DNA of 64,000 bases, taken from Harmothoe impar. Lineage: Eukaryota > Annelida > Polychaeta > Phyllodocida > Polynoidae. The DNA lies in the NCBI GenBank assembly GCA_947462335.1, contig OX381707.1:32725618-32789617 (forward strand), given 5' to 3'. Numbering within the stretch: the first letter of the stretch is position 1; each line of letters opens with the position of its first letter. Below the pieces are notes generated by a model. The model saw only the letters and a program-made list of their open reading frames with translations, was not told the origin of the DNA and searched no databases. The position numbers were made by a program, and so were the translations under genes. Shown here one piece after another: positions 35,286 through 46,930 of the stretch.

Positions 35286-35409
35286 CGCAATAATGGCAGC
35301 TCGGGAAAGCACGCGTGAGGTATATCTGGCAATAATGCACGAGCCGAAGGTGAGTGCATTATTAGACAGATATACCTCACAAGTGCTTTCCCGAGCAGCC
35401 ATTAATGCG
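35286..35409. repeat. 124-nt hairpin with about 55-bp arms
   Basis: Left arm 35286-35340 and right arm 35354-35409 pair over about 55 bp with few mismatches. GCTCGGGAAAGCAC and GAGGTATATCTG are exact, and the loop is 13 nt. It lies 100 bp left of the larger 35511-36084 palindrome. It may be a MITE, or a transcribed stem if expressed. Confidence 0.8.
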
Positions 35410-35510
35410 TTTATACCACTATTTCCTCAAATATATGAGAATTTAACGTATTAGGCCTAGCTTTTTCAATAGTCCATTTTGTTTCGGGATCGAATGGCAG
35501 ACTTGCCGAG

Positions 35511-36084
35511 CGCCATGATTCTCCCAGCGGTACCAAATACGTAGTGAATAACATTAAAATGTGGCGAAATTAGACCATGACAGGGTTAATCCTTCAATCC
35601 AGAACATGTTTAGAGCTCCTTGTTGATGATCCCGTGCAGTATTCGCCTTTTAATTGCGTAAAATCCTCATATTTCGACATTTTGCGATCGACACCAGCCC
35701 GGTTGTACACAGCGGGACGGCATGTAAAACCAACACGTCGAGTCGAGTGACCAATGCGCCCGATTGACCTACTTTCCGCCGTGGCTTCGATTAGCTGATC
35801 GTCGTTTCTAGTCCATTGGTCTCTCGAATTCCCTGTGTTGGTTGCGTCAGTCTGTCACGTGATCTATGTCGTCTCCTTGTTTACTACTCCCGGCGTGTTG
35901 GTATCGATCGCAAAATGTGGAATTATGTGGAGTTTACGCAATTAAAAGGGTAAAGCATTACGGCATCATCAACAAGGAGCTCTAAACATGTTCTGGATTG
36001 AAGGAATAAGCTTGACAATGTCTAATTTGGCCGTATTTGGATGTTATTCACTACGTATTTGGTACCGCTGGGAGAATCATGGCG
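35511..36084. repeat. 574-bp mirror palindrome with promoter-like arms
   Basis: The left arm 35511-35706 and right arm 35889-36084 are inverted copies. Exact shared blocks include CCATGATTCTCCCAGCGGTA, CAAATACGTAGTGAATAACA, AACATGTTTAGAGCTCCTTG and CTTTTAATTGCGTAAA. The CpG-rich middle is also roughly symmetrical: AACCAACAC then GACCAATG on the left mirrors the same words read on the minus strand from the right. CACGTG is present at 35856. Each outer end, read outward, is GGGAGAATCATGGCG. It is either a large foldback element or a head-to-head duplication of a promoter and start codon. Confidence 0.85.
35749..35866. promoter_or_regulatory. CpG-rich centre of the palindrome, bidirectional promoter candidate
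   Basis: GACCAATG near 35750 and CCATTGGTC near 35811 are oppositely oriented CCAAT boxes. GTCACGTGATC near 35854 adds an E-box. CpG density is the highest in this part of the window. Function is inferred from motif content and symmetry only. Confidence 0.4.
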
Positions 36085-36089
36085 ACAAG
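36079..36089 (+). CDS. possible start codon plus consensus 5' splice donor
   Basis: ATGGCGACAAG|GTAAGT places a start codon (36079) 11 bases before a perfect animal donor at 36089/36090. The mirrored left end reads ATGGCGCTCG|GCAAGT on the minus strand, which would be a weaker GC-type donor. ATGGCG is also a YY1-type promoter word, so no translation is needed to explain it. No downstream exon is identified. Confidence 0.25.
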
Positions 36090-36113
36090 GTAAGTTAGTA
36101 TTGGCTTCCTACC

Positions 36114-36190
36114 AGTCGGCTCTGTGGCCGATGAGGTTAGGCGCTGGCGTTTGGCTTCTGCGGCCGGGGTTCGCATCCCGAACGATTCGC
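36114..36190 (+). other. degenerate tRNA-like sequence (SINE head or tRNA relic)
   Basis: TGGCCGATGAGGTTAGGCGC resembles an A box/D arm. GGGGTTCGCATCCCGA, 45 bp further, is a near-consensus B box with a short T stem. The acceptor and anticodon stems do not pair, so it is not a working tRNA gene. It lies 24 bp outside the 574-bp palindrome. Confidence 0.45.
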
Positions 36191-36199
36191 ACTAATTTC

Positions 36200-38029
36200 G
36201 TAGCCAAAATGGCTATGCCTACCTTTCATTACCATGTTAAAATATATAGAGACGTCTTAGTGTAAAAAATGAATTCTGAGCGTGCGTATATCCTGAGATA
36301 ACCGAACGGCAAATATCCACTCTCGGCACGGGAAACGCCAGAATCGTGGTATAATTAGAACTAGTTGTGTCTGTTGGCAGTCAGGGTGGGAAGGTATTAC
36401 CAGCAGCCACACACCTCTATTCTGTTGCCCCTCCAGAGCGTGAGATGACACTGTGAGAGTAGTAACCCTCTGTACTGCTACTATGTTCATGTATATATAC
36501 GTGCGAATACAGCAGTATCCGCTGAGCCTCTAATGCAAGTGGCATGCTACATGATTATGATCATAAATGTAAGTGTGTGTGAGTGTATGGGGGGGGGGTT
36601 ATCAAAGTATTATCTGTATAGATGTTATTAATATCTGAGGCGCTAGGAACATTAGTACATAATTATGAAAGATATGATTTTAATTAAGGTTGGTCGCTAC
36701 CCTAGGCACTTGGATAAATCTTTTAAAACGGTTACAATATATTTTGACTGTAATCATGTGATAGAGCACATTGACCCCCTCTCAGAACAGTTGGAATTAC
36801 ATTCGTATCCTAAGTAGAAGTGAAGATATCAACCAGAACATGCATAGGCTGCAGAAACAAGCTGGTGCTATACAAATGTACACATCCTGGTGTGGCAAAT
36901 TGGCACCAACTACTATAGACACTCTTTTCTCTGTATAGCACATTCTTTTATTGATTAAAGTGACCTGTGATACCAGACACAGGTGGTGAGACCACAGATG
37001 AGGTCTCAACCATGACTCACCGGTGACATCTGGTGTTAGGATCTAACATCTTACCAATAGGCTTACAGAGGGATACCCAGACTGCTATATCAAGACAGAA
37101 CATGACTAATTTAGGGGGATGCAGGAAACCTTTTGGGATTCCACGCAGGAGGCTGGAAACGGACATGTAGCATACTATTGATATGTAGAAAGAGGGCCGC
37201 ATGTTAATACAAAGGGGCCATGAATATTTTAATGAAATTCGCTTAGATAAAGTTGACCTTTACATTGGGATAATTGCCATATTAGGACTTACAATTAAAT
37301 ATATTCCCAATGATAAGTAGCGGATAGCCGGCTAAAAGAGCTTTCCAATAAGCTAGTGCATGCTCTGTTATCTCTAATAGGGGCTGAATAGGAGCAAAAA
37401 AGAATAGAGTCATTTCAGACAGGCACTCATAAGGGTGCCAATTTTAGTGTGCCACCTGTGACTGCTGGTTTGAGCCCTGCAGTGCGGTTCTTCCAAGTGC
37501 CTACGCTACCCTTTGATCAAGGTTAACTAAATTTCTTCTACTAGTAGTTGACAGTTAGCGATTATGACCAGTTACAGATATATAAAAATACACAAGGTGT
37601 TAAAAATTGCTCATTCTGAAACATTTAAGCTATATGCACATACACCTACGCAGTGGGTTCAGGTAACGCGCAACCTTAATGTGGTTCAGTTGTGCATCCT
37701 TAAAGTATGTGGACAGGTCAGTACTTAGACCTTACAGGGGACAATGTACCCCTAACGAGCCAATCAGGAGACAGCTGATAATCACGTGACTCCCAGTGGA
37801 CACTGCCCCACTTCCGGTAGCGTCTGTAGATGTGACCTCTGGTGTCACGGTTGGGGATGTGGTAGGGGCCCCATGGGTGTGATGAGTAGACCTAGATAGG
37901 GTAGGGGAGGAGTGAGTATAATGGAGCAATATTGATGCTGATTTTTCCTGTGCTCTTTTTACGTTAGGCACATTAAATATCTAATTTTCTTTAGATAAGG
38001 AGTAGTAGAGTTATATGTCTATCTCTGTC
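36200..38029. other. unassigned DNA
   Basis: No supported gene. It contains a G run near 36590. At 37470-37500 GGTTTGAGCCCTGCAG is weakly B-box-like without a convincing A box. Confidence 0.4.
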
Positions 38030-38345
38030 TCTTTTTACACGCCTGTCTCTCTGTGTTTATCTCTGTTTGTCTCTGTCTCTCTCAGTCCCTCATCCTCTCC
38101 CCTTTCCTGTACATAGACCTCCGACCACACACCCTTCCCCCACTCTCTCCTTCTTCCTCTATTCCTCCTCTCTCATTCTCTTCCCTCTCAATTTCCCTTT
38201 ATCTGCTCACCACCCAGAAAATAGCCCATTTCCCTTCTGTCCATACCCCTCAATCCATACATCTTGCCTCTACTCTCTAATACCTCTCCAACTACCCATC
38301 CTCACACCCCCACCAATACCTTTTTTGCCTACCCACCAGCGAGTG
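38030..38345 (+). repeat. pyrimidine-rich low-complexity tract
   Basis: Dense CT with CTCT and CCT runs. The long overlapping plus-strand frames here come from composition. Confidence 0.8.
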
Positions 38346-38967
38346 CTATCTTCCCCTACCGCTCCGCAAAGCTGGCTAAGCTGGAATTATGGGATGTCCG
38401 GTTGGAAGTGGTGCGGTGGGCCGCAGCTCGTGGTGTATTATGGTTACCGGTCTCTGACTGGTGACGGTGTGGCGTAATCTCGGCAGCCATTGGAGCCAGG
38501 CGAGACTTTGGACGAGAGTAGTACAAGTCTCGCGACTCGCCTGAATGTAAACGGGAATGTAGATAGGATACAGGGATCATGCCACTAAGCCCTGGTACTA
38601 CAAGAATGACAGGCTGGTCCTTTTTCAGGTTCTCCCCTAAGTTTCTTCTCAAAGGTCTCATGTATGTAAGCCACTGCAGTTGATTATGAAATGACGTCGA
38701 AATATAAATCAAATCATATTTTTCCATTGTCCTGCGTCCTGCACTTCTTTCTATTCTCTATTTGTATTTTCAAGGGTCTAGAATTGTTGATAATCTGCAC
38801 CTCATGAATGGGAGAAAGGGACCAGAGCTCCACAGACAGGTGATGACAATAACATTTGGTTTGAACTTAGTAAACGTAGTAAATAAGAGTGGTGGGTACC
38901 TCTATGCCTAGGGAAGAGGGGATGCCGGATAACTCCTTTGCAGAGTCAGCAGAGTCAGCAGGTCAGG

Positions 38968-39207
38968 TACACAGAGAAAAGAAACAGCGTCAAAAGGGAG
39001 TCCAGGTTGCCTCCAGAATGAGGAGTCATATGACCCAGAATGAGGAGTCATATGACCCAGAGAGCTATATGACTCCCTCAGGCGACTCCCTTAGGTCAGC
39101 CAGAGAGTCACCTAGGCTCCCTTAGGCGACCTAGACCCTCCTAAACAGGGGAGTCATTCTGGAGGCTACCTGGACTCCCTTTTGACGCTGTTTCTTCTCT
39201 CTGTGTA
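38968..39207. mobile_element. 240-bp foldback element
   Basis: Left arm 38968-39025 and right arm 39149-39207 are inverted over about 58 bp. AAGAAACAGCGTCAAAAGGG and GAGTCCAGGT are kept with only a few differences. Between them AGAATGAGGAGTCATATGAC is directly repeated at 39016 and 39039. Many GACTCCCT words fill the middle. Confidence 0.8.
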
Positions 39208-40085
39208 TTTCGCCAAAATGACTCCCTATTGAGAGTTGACCAGATATATAGATGGACAAAGGAGAGTCAGTAGGACTGTGAACATTGTACTCTCAAAAGG
39301 CAGTCGAATTGGGCGACATACAGGACTCTAAAAGTGCAAAGAATACAACCAAATCGGCAGGTCCCCATATACATTGTACTTAAAAGTCCCCCCCCCGCAC
39401 CGACCCACTAATCAGCCACACCTCTATATATAGTCACATCCGGTAAGTTGGAGAAATCAGCCCTCACTGCGCATGTGTAACGTTATCCATCTCCCCCAGA
39501 CGTCACTACATACTCTCCTCCCCGAGGTCTTGTCACATCAGCGGTGTGCTGGAGCAGAGTGGAGCATTTCATGGTTACCCGAACTGCTGCTAGGCCAACA
39601 ACAGGAGACTTATTTTCCATGTTACGCAGACACAAGTTATAGTAGAGTTGGCAAGGCTGACATTTGGAGTGTACCAGCGGTAGAATTACTGCATTTCATC
39701 TAGCTTACGTTTAAACATCAGTTATATGTGCTAGTAAACATATCCCTAGAATAGAGTGAAAAGAGTAGTAGTAATTGTAAGATTAGGCTTGCCTGAAAGA
39801 ATCCCTTCCCTTTTTTTTGGCCTTAGCTATAAAACTGCCCTCCCTGTAGGACGCCTCCCAAATCGTGTTCGGCTGGAGAGTGTGCACGGTGCTTCATCTC
39901 CACCCACGACCTTTGCCGGCTCCGCCATCCGTCATGTTTGATCCCTGACCTTTCTGACCTGACCACGACCTTGAACTTAAACAAAAAGTCAGCTTCCGCA
40001 GCCGAACAAGACCTGGCGTCGCGACCTACCCCTCCCCGACACACACACGTCCTACATTAACTAGTATAGCGTGAAAAGCACGCTA
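39208..40085. other. unassigned DNA
   Basis: No gene recognised. GC-richer patches near 39470-39600 and 39840-40040 contain chance frames of 60-76 codons on both strands. Confidence 0.4.
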
Positions 40086-40346
40086 GGGCCCGTCATTTAT
40101 TACTAGCTGAAGGGGATTGGTGGATTTTCCCTTTTCCAAAACAGAATTTGAGCAATGATCCCTCCCCCCCCCCCAAAAAAAAATCGCATGTGGCCCTATT
40201 TTGTTATGACCCCCCCCCCCTAGCATGAAGGCTTTTCCAGTCCCCCCCCCCCCCCCCCACCGAGGGCCTGTTTTCTATTATGACCTCCCCCCCCCCATAT
40301 ATCCATCAAGCATCCCCCCCCCCAGGTGGCAATAAATGACTCGGCC
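40086..40346. mobile_element. 261-bp MITE filled with poly-C runs
   Basis: GGGCCCGTCATTTATT at the left is matched by the inverted AATAAATGACTCGGCC at 40331-40346. The interior has five poly-C runs of 9-18 bases alternating with CTATTNTGTTATGACC-like words. Confidence 0.65.
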
Positions 40347-40521
40347 TTCAGTAGAATATTGTGTACACATGCATATGCACGTATGGGTTTAGCCTATACT
40401 TGAACTTGGGTTTGAAGAGGAGCTCAGAAAGTCACACACTCTCCATCTCTCTCGTATCCTTCTGTCACTTTCCCAGAACATTGGCCGTCTCTCTGATCCA
40501 ATAGGTGATTATCCTCTACGT

Positions 40522-40617
40522 CCTAGTGGGCACATAATTCAGTTCAATGTTGAATCAATGTTGAATTAACATTGGCAGCCATCAATAAATGTGTATTCAA
40601 TGTTCTGTGCCCACTGG
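40522..40617. mobile_element. GTGGGCAC-family MITE, copy 2
   Basis: CCTAGTGGGCACATAATTCA at the left and AATGTTCTGTGCCCACTGG at the right, with ATGTTGAATCAATGTTGAAT inside. Confidence 0.8.
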
Positions 40618-40737
40618 TGTAGGTCATACTTTAACTAATGTAACAGCTCGGCGTTTCTACTGCCGCCATGCCTGCAGAAGTGGGTTCCTTTCCTCCTGTC
40701 CATTTATTTATGCGAATTCTATAGTTAGTCAGGAAAT

Positions 40738-40875
40738 GTGTTTCTTTCTCTCCCCTCTCTCGTTCCTCTCCCGATCTCTTTCTCCGTCTAGTGTACTATT
40801 GACCCCCTCCCCCAATATCCCACTTTCTCTCTCTTCTCTTTCCATCTGCCGTCCCCATCTCTTGTTCTCTCCGTC
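40738..40875 (+). repeat. pyrimidine-rich tract
   Basis: CT-rich. A 157-codon plus-strand frame (40589-41062), the longest in the window, crosses it and is low-complexity through this part. Confidence 0.7.
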
Positions 40876-40889
40876 ACAACTCTGGAGAT

Positions 40890-41060
40890 CGGTTAAAGAC
40901 ACGATCCGTCATCTCCTGCATGACGTCACAACCTATTTTTGTTGCTGGTTCTCAACGCGCACGGAAGTCAACCGTCAAACTGTGCATTTATTGGCCCCGA
41001 CACGCCGGCCACAAGCGACAGGCGGTTGCCGCAGAACCAGCCAAGTTAAATCCGCCGATT
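40890..41060. promoter_or_regulatory. CpG-rich patch with a perfect CRE
   Basis: TGACGTCA at 40921-40928 is a full cyclic-AMP response element palindrome, followed by a CpG-rich stretch. No exon or start could be tied to it. Confidence 0.3.
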
Positions 41061-41069
41061 AATCAGTAT

Positions 41070-42105
41070 TTCTTGTTTCTCTGAATGGATGGAGGTGGAG
41101 CCACGAGATGTGACTGATTTGCAAAGACACCATGGTTGGCATAATCTAAATTATATTGCTCTAAGGTGGGTAGTGTTTTGCAAAAATATTGACAAGAAAG
41201 TTTAGAATATCATATTATTCAAACTGATTCAAGACTTTCAGCCATGTATAACGTTGACGTTAGCTCGTCCCCTCACCCAACACATACTTATCTGATTAGG
41301 AAAGGGCACTATAGGTTAGGAAACAGGTTCTTTAGAGACTTTTTTTAGTTTGGAATAATTTAGTTTAACATAACTCTAATTATAAGTTGATCATTTTCAA
41401 TGTGTTTAAATGGCATTTATATATTGTAATAAATATAATTAACAATATCAATTACATGATATTGATGTTGCCTTTCCATCTACCCGTTGGAACTCTAAAA
41501 TTCTAAATCATGAAACTTGAGAAAGGTCCTCTCCATATATAAAGGAATGTAAGCAAGTCTCAATGGGCTCCTACACTGCACATCACCATCACACTGCCAC
41601 TGCTTAACAACCCTCCGGGGACCACCAAAGGGCCTACGAATATCCCCTAAATTAGGCTGAAAGCGGCCTAACCTGGGCAAAACCCATAAATAAGCCTCCC
41701 ACCCCTGCGTGATAGAGTAACATTAGGCTGAGAGAAGGACCACACTATGCAGCCACCCTCTCTGTGCCCGCCCTACCCGTCACACAAACCCTGCTCTACC
41801 ACTGCTGAGCAGGAGCGGGCCTGAATATTGATGGGTCAAGGCCAAATGAACAGGTCCAGCAGAAAGAGCAGCTCGAGGTGTGATGGAATGAGAGCAACTC
41901 ATCAGAGAGGAGAGTTGAAGCTTTAAAAGACGCATGCTGCTTAAATGCATTATACTCGTTGTTGGTATGATTCATAGGAACATGCCTTGTGCGTTTACAT
42001 GCTCGACAGTGCACTGCATCCATGCATCATGCCGACCCTATTGAAAGATGGTTGACGGGTCAGCGTGATCCATGAATGCTGTCTCTGCATCATGACGGCG
42101 ACAAA
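41070..42105. other. unassigned DNA
   Basis: A 61-codon minus frame at 41495-41680 is GC-rich and open upstream but unrecognised. No other structure was seen. Confidence 0.35.
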
Positions 42106-42129
42106 TCACAGTAACACACTATGTGGCCC

Positions 42130-42415
42130 TGTAGGGCAATGGGAAGGGACAGTTATAAAGAAGTGTAGAGGGGATATGGAATTGGGAGGTATAGAAAGAG
42201 GGAAGGGGACATAAATGTGGGTGTGGGGGAAGGTGGCAGTGGTGAGACAAGAAAAGGCAAGGAGTGGGGAAAGGAGAGGATAGGAGAGGATGGGGGGCAA
42301 GCAATGGAGATGGAAGAGAGGGCCTACAGTAAGGCAAAAGAGGAAGAAAGAAGCATATACGCAGGGGAATGGGGTCGGAGGATGCATGAAGAGAGGGATT
42401 GAGGACAATGTCATA
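42130..42415 (+). repeat. purine-rich GA tract
   Basis: GA-rich low complexity. The 102-codon minus-strand frame through it is proline/serine/phenylalanine-rich purely from composition. Confidence 0.7.
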
Positions 42416-44919
42416 ACAGTATTAGAGTGAGGAGAGAAAGAGAAATGTAGACATATAATAAGAGTAGCATACTACAACCCAGAGAATAGAGCGTTATATG
42501 AAAAGGCATCTAGGCGAATAGAGAATGGCAAAGGGTACTTCAAACCATTGGGGTTGGCCGTTGATGGTCGCTGGGTGGTGTACTGTGAGTTGCTCGTGTA
42601 TAAATGAGCAGCTCATGAATGGGATATAATGATGAACTGTAGGATAGCAGAGAGGATGAGCTGCTCAGTCCAATCTCAGCACTCCTGGATTATCATATCT
42701 TCCCCATTCTGGCAAAGCCTTGCATAGATCTGCATGGCCATTGGGGGTTCTTCTATGGATTCCTTATTCATTAAGTAATGCTGAGCTATATATGCAGAGA
42801 GGGGCTATGCAAGATAAGAAGTATTTGGCAATATTATCCCCCCAAGAGTTTAATCAGTCAATCTCCACAGTGTAGTCAACATTATCCATCAATTCCAAAG
42901 GCCCAATATTTAGTATTTCATTTTGTTTCCAGTAAGCAGATACTATCAACATTGTCATGACCGAGCTAATATAAATCAATATCTAGAATTGGATTTATTG
43001 TTTTTTCGTATCTAAATACCTTTGAATCAGGTGAGCAGCAAGCAGTAGGGAATGATCCACGTCGAGCATCCTTTTTCGGTAGCTACAACACAGACTCTAC
43101 ATAGCTCAGGCGACACTCTGAAGGATAGCCTCTTGGTCAGCTACACGTTGAGCAATGCCATGCCTGCTTATAATAGCCAGCCAACCTTGATAAAACCAAG
43201 GACTCCCTGAGATCAATATCACGGAGTGTGCAGAGACCAAGGGTGGCTGATTAACTAGGGAGAGAGAGAAGGATTGGTGTTGGAGGGACTGCTAGGGGGA
43301 AGAGGTATGTGGGAGAGGCATATATTGAGGGTGGTAATATGCATATAGGGCCTATAGAGAGACAGGGACAGCCATATGTGAAGAGGGAAAGAGACAGGGA
43401 CAAAGAGAGACAGGTGAAGCCAAGTGACTTGACTTATCCCGGGAGAGTTGGATTAGCCATGTATTAGTACATTTATAGGTGCTACCACAGTTAAAATTTA
43501 AGGCATGAATTTCTACTTCAGCATGTAATTTTCATGTAAACTAGACAAAAAATGGTGTAAGCTCTACTGATTCCAGTGTAAACAAACAGTTATCATCTTG
43601 GTTCTTATGTGGGACGTCATAGAAGTGTCATTATTCAACTCTAAGGCACTATTAACGAGAGCATCAAGTGAATAACCGTGGTATAATACATGTTTTATGT
43701 ATACCTTTGCAGAACCATTTATTCCATCGCATATCGTACACCGAGTACTATACCTGTCCTTTTCAAGCTTCCAAGAATTGTCTCACTGTATTAGCAGTGC
43801 ATTACCTTCCTAATCTTTTAAGATGGCTATAAGAACAAACTCTCTGCTGTGTTAAGTTACACGGCCATATAAGGAGGGGTAGGAAGGCAGACTTTAGCAC
43901 ATGTTAATAGCCTTTCTTGCAGCAAAGCCATCAGGCGGCACAGCTTAAAATGTGAAAGGAATCGTTTTGTTCAGAAGCAAATTTTGCAGAATTGCTTCCG
44001 GGCATTAACCTCATTCCTGGGTACCAACATGGAAGTATTCTTATCAGCAGGATAGCAGTGGAGGCCATCTATATAATGCTTCTTCTTATCACTAAAGTGT
44101 TCATATTTCTGAGTTATAAACCTCTCATAGTTAGTAACACTTAATTAAGAGGTAAATTATTGGTCTGATTCACTGTTACGAAGTTATATGTTTTCCATCT
44201 TTCCTACTTACCCTCAATTTTACCCATACTTATAGTCAAAACTATATTCTTAATTTGAAAACAATACTGGATTCTACTGTTTGCTTATAAGGGAGTGCTC
44301 ATTTTTTAACAACAGGGGGGGGGGCGGTGAGATTAAATATCACCTTGGTCAATAATTGAAGTGAATGTCGAAGACTATACAAGTCACTATACTGACCCTT
44401 TGATAAATTATGGTAACTACCAGGCCGTACACAATTTGAATTACTGTAGTCTAGGGTATTGTATGTCACTTGGATGTGATCAAGTAAGAATACACTCAAA
44501 TATAATGTTTTAAGATTCTAAAGAAAGCTTATCACTCATAGTTTCAATTTAATGATAGCTAGAAATTATTTGTATATTTCCATGGTCAGTGCACTGCAAA
44601 ACGTTTCAACTGGTTCGCTTTACTTAAATCGACCTAATAGTTCACTTTACAGAATTGTTCATACACTATACAGCTGTAAGTGTGCATAACACCAGCCTAA
44701 ATTTAAACATGATATTTTATATATAATGCATTCTATTGGTGTATGAGAGTGAGGGAATGTTTTGAACAGCATCAGATCCCACCACGGCATGTAGTAAAAC
44801 AGGCATTATTAGATCACACGATTCACTTAAATCGGAGCATTTCACAGATCCTATCACCCACTAAACATGACCATGGTAGAAACCCAGTGAAGCATGACCG
44901 ATCTGACAGTCCCGCGCTA
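42416..44919. other. unassigned DNA
   Basis: No gene was recognised. There is a GA-rich patch at 43250-43420. GGGAGTGCTCATTTTTTAAC plus a G run and GGTGAGATT at 44291-44335 resembles 7990-8031, probably two fragments of one dispersed element. Confidence 0.4.
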
Positions 44920-45000
44920 AATGAAGTATGAACCAGCCAATCAGAGCCCACCCTGGTAGCAGCTGCCGCCCTGTCCTGCCGCCATTCTCTGCATCACTAG
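44920..45000. promoter_or_regulatory. CCAAT/YY1 promoter-like patch
   Basis: AGCCAATCAGAGCC is followed by CTGCCGCCCTG and TGCCGCCATTCTC, an NF-Y-type box and a YY1-type word on the minus strand (AATGGCGGCA). A G-quadruplex-type run follows 50 bp further on. No exon is identified. Confidence 0.3.
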
Positions 45001-45047
45001 GCTGTAGTGGGGACGGTGGAATCTGTGAATGGGTTCAGAGAGTTGGT

Positions 45048-45070
45048 GGGTGGGGGGGTGGGGAGGGGGG
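45048..45070 (+). other. G-quadruplex-type run
   Basis: Four G runs of 3-7 bases with 1-base loops. GGGTGAGTGGGT-like repeats continue to about 45125. Confidence 0.7.
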
Positions 45071-45453
45071 TGAGTTGGTGGCTATGGGTTGGTGAGTTGG
45101 TGGCTGTGGGTGGGTGAGTGGGTGTATGGATGCATCATTCAAAGGGAGTCTATAGAGAGTGTTCAAAGTGTGTAAAATGTAGGATGTGGGTCACCCAGAT
45201 AGCTAGCCGACAGTGATATGAATTTAGAATTAGGCTGAAGAAATAAAGGAGGTGGGTTGTGTAGGATTATAGCCTAGTAAAGCATTGTCTCAGCTATTTC
45301 ACCGGATATCTCTAAATGTCTAATGTTCAAATGTATGTGCCTGTACTCCTATACTATGAATTAGGGAACTTACATTAAATAAAAATACATTAATTCAAGT
45401 AGAAGGGCCTCATCTCTAAGTGCATCTACGAGGATGAGTCAATCAGCCCTCAA

Positions 45454-45650
45454 CACTGCATGAACCACCCAATTTAAACAACTTTTAGCTCATATCAAAG
45501 TTGAGTAATGGCCTTCGTTAAGCAAAATTGAGCAACTTTACATACTTTTTAAATAAAAGTTGCCCAAAGTTGGCTCAAGCTGTTTAAAGAAGGCCATCAA
45601 GCAACTTTAATTTTACTTAAAGTTGCTTGAATCGGATGGCTCATGCAGTG
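45454..45650. mobile_element. 197-bp MITE-like inverted repeat
   Basis: CACTGCATGAACCACCCAAT at the left pairs with the inverted form of CGGATGGCTCATGCAGTG at the right end. The arms continue with CAACTTT words and GGCCTTC/GAAGGCC almost to the centre. A possible 3-bp CAA duplication flanks it. Confidence 0.7.
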
Positions 45651-45659
45651 CAATTTCCG

Positions 45660-46200
45660 GCCTGCTTTTTACCAGTTACATAGAGCGTCGGATTCCTTGT
45701 TGAATGACTGAGGCTCCTCCCATTATTACCGTTACCATTCAAGTATATTATAATCAGAATTGGAAAGCAAGCTATATCTCTAAAAGGGAGGTTTTATCAT
45801 GTTAGGGGTTAAGTCGTCCTACTTAGTTTAGCTAGTCAGATTAGCTGCAAACATTCAGCGATGTACACATGCATGACGTCAGCATTATGTTCAAGATGAC
45901 GATTTCAGATATTGTCTACTGTGCATTGATAATACATTGTAGGAGTTAAATACATTTTACTCAAAATATCAGCTTATCCAATACCATTTTTTAAAGTAAA
46001 ATTGGCATAATTGGGTTATCGCTCACAAGTAATAACGTCCGGAATAGAATGGTTATAAACATTATACAATATTGACATTTAGACTATTCTTCTAGAGGAA
46101 GAGTCTCTGACTGGGTAAGGTTATGCTCTGATTCACCGTGCCCCCTCCCTCCATATAGCTGCTACAGTCACCAGACCTCCCGGGAGGATTCCTCCAGGGT
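45660..46200. other. unassigned DNA
   Basis: A TGACGTCA word near 45877 is the only motif noted. No gene was recognised. Confidence 0.4.
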
Positions 46201-46208
46201 GGTGCATT

Positions 46209-46236
46209 GGGGGTATGGGATGGGGGTTGGGGGTGG
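46209..46236 (+). other. G-quadruplex-type run
   Basis: Four G runs (5, 3, 5 and 5 bases) within 28 bases. Confidence 0.6.
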
Positions 46237-46930
46237 TAGGAAAGGCAACCCGTCACACACAACACCCAACACAGCTCCCCACTCCCAACGGACCCAACCC
46301 CAGTCAGTCAAGGCATGGCTTAGCTCACAGAGAGTTTTTTGTTAGTATCTGTAGGGTGGGTGGAGAGGAGAGGGGTTGTGGGGGTAAAGTAGGGTAATTT
46401 ATAGCACTAGTGACCACGGATATAGACTGTGTCCTTTTGTCACATTGGTTGCTGAATAGAGATGCACTGGTGCTAGATACTGATATCCACCCAATGGGTG
46501 CTCTATGGGTATTTGTAGGTCGATTATGAAACCGGTAGTAAGTGGCATCATTGACAGATTTAGTGGGGTCCATTCCCCTACCCCTGCCCCAACCCCCTAT
46601 CAGATGAGTTTATGCAGTGCAATAAGGGTACACTGTGCACTTCTATAAGCGTGCGTCACACCAAATAGTATTGAATTATATCCACGGATCTAACTATTCA
46701 GTGCAGGTCTGCAAATAACAGTTAAGAATCACTTTTGACCCCTCGAGTCAATACCTTCTTCACGATGCAGCAGGCACTTCATTGGTGAACCATGCAGACG
46801 CTTTGATAGCAGTATATCAACATGATATATAGAGGCTGTCGAAATAATCATACCAGCAAAGGGACATTATGCGTTTAAATTGCTAAATTATAAAGTAGTA
46901 GCTCACAAGGAGGGATGAGAACAGGCTTCA

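Noticed and set aside
37430..37520. possible tRNA-derived SINE (GGTTTGAGCCCTGCAG B-box-like word)
   Set aside because: No A box at the right distance and no tail.
38067..38477. 136-codon plus-strand frame
   Set aside because: Most of it is a pyrimidine-rich simple tract. The remainder is unrecognised.
40589..41062. 157-codon plus-strand open frame, the longest in the window
   Set aside because: Its centre is a CT-rich tract giving serine/leucine/proline runs, there is no recognisable domain, and one such frame is expected by chance in 64 kb.
42106..42414. 102-codon minus-strand frame rich in proline, serine and phenylalanine
   Set aside because: Explained by the purine-rich tract on the other strand.
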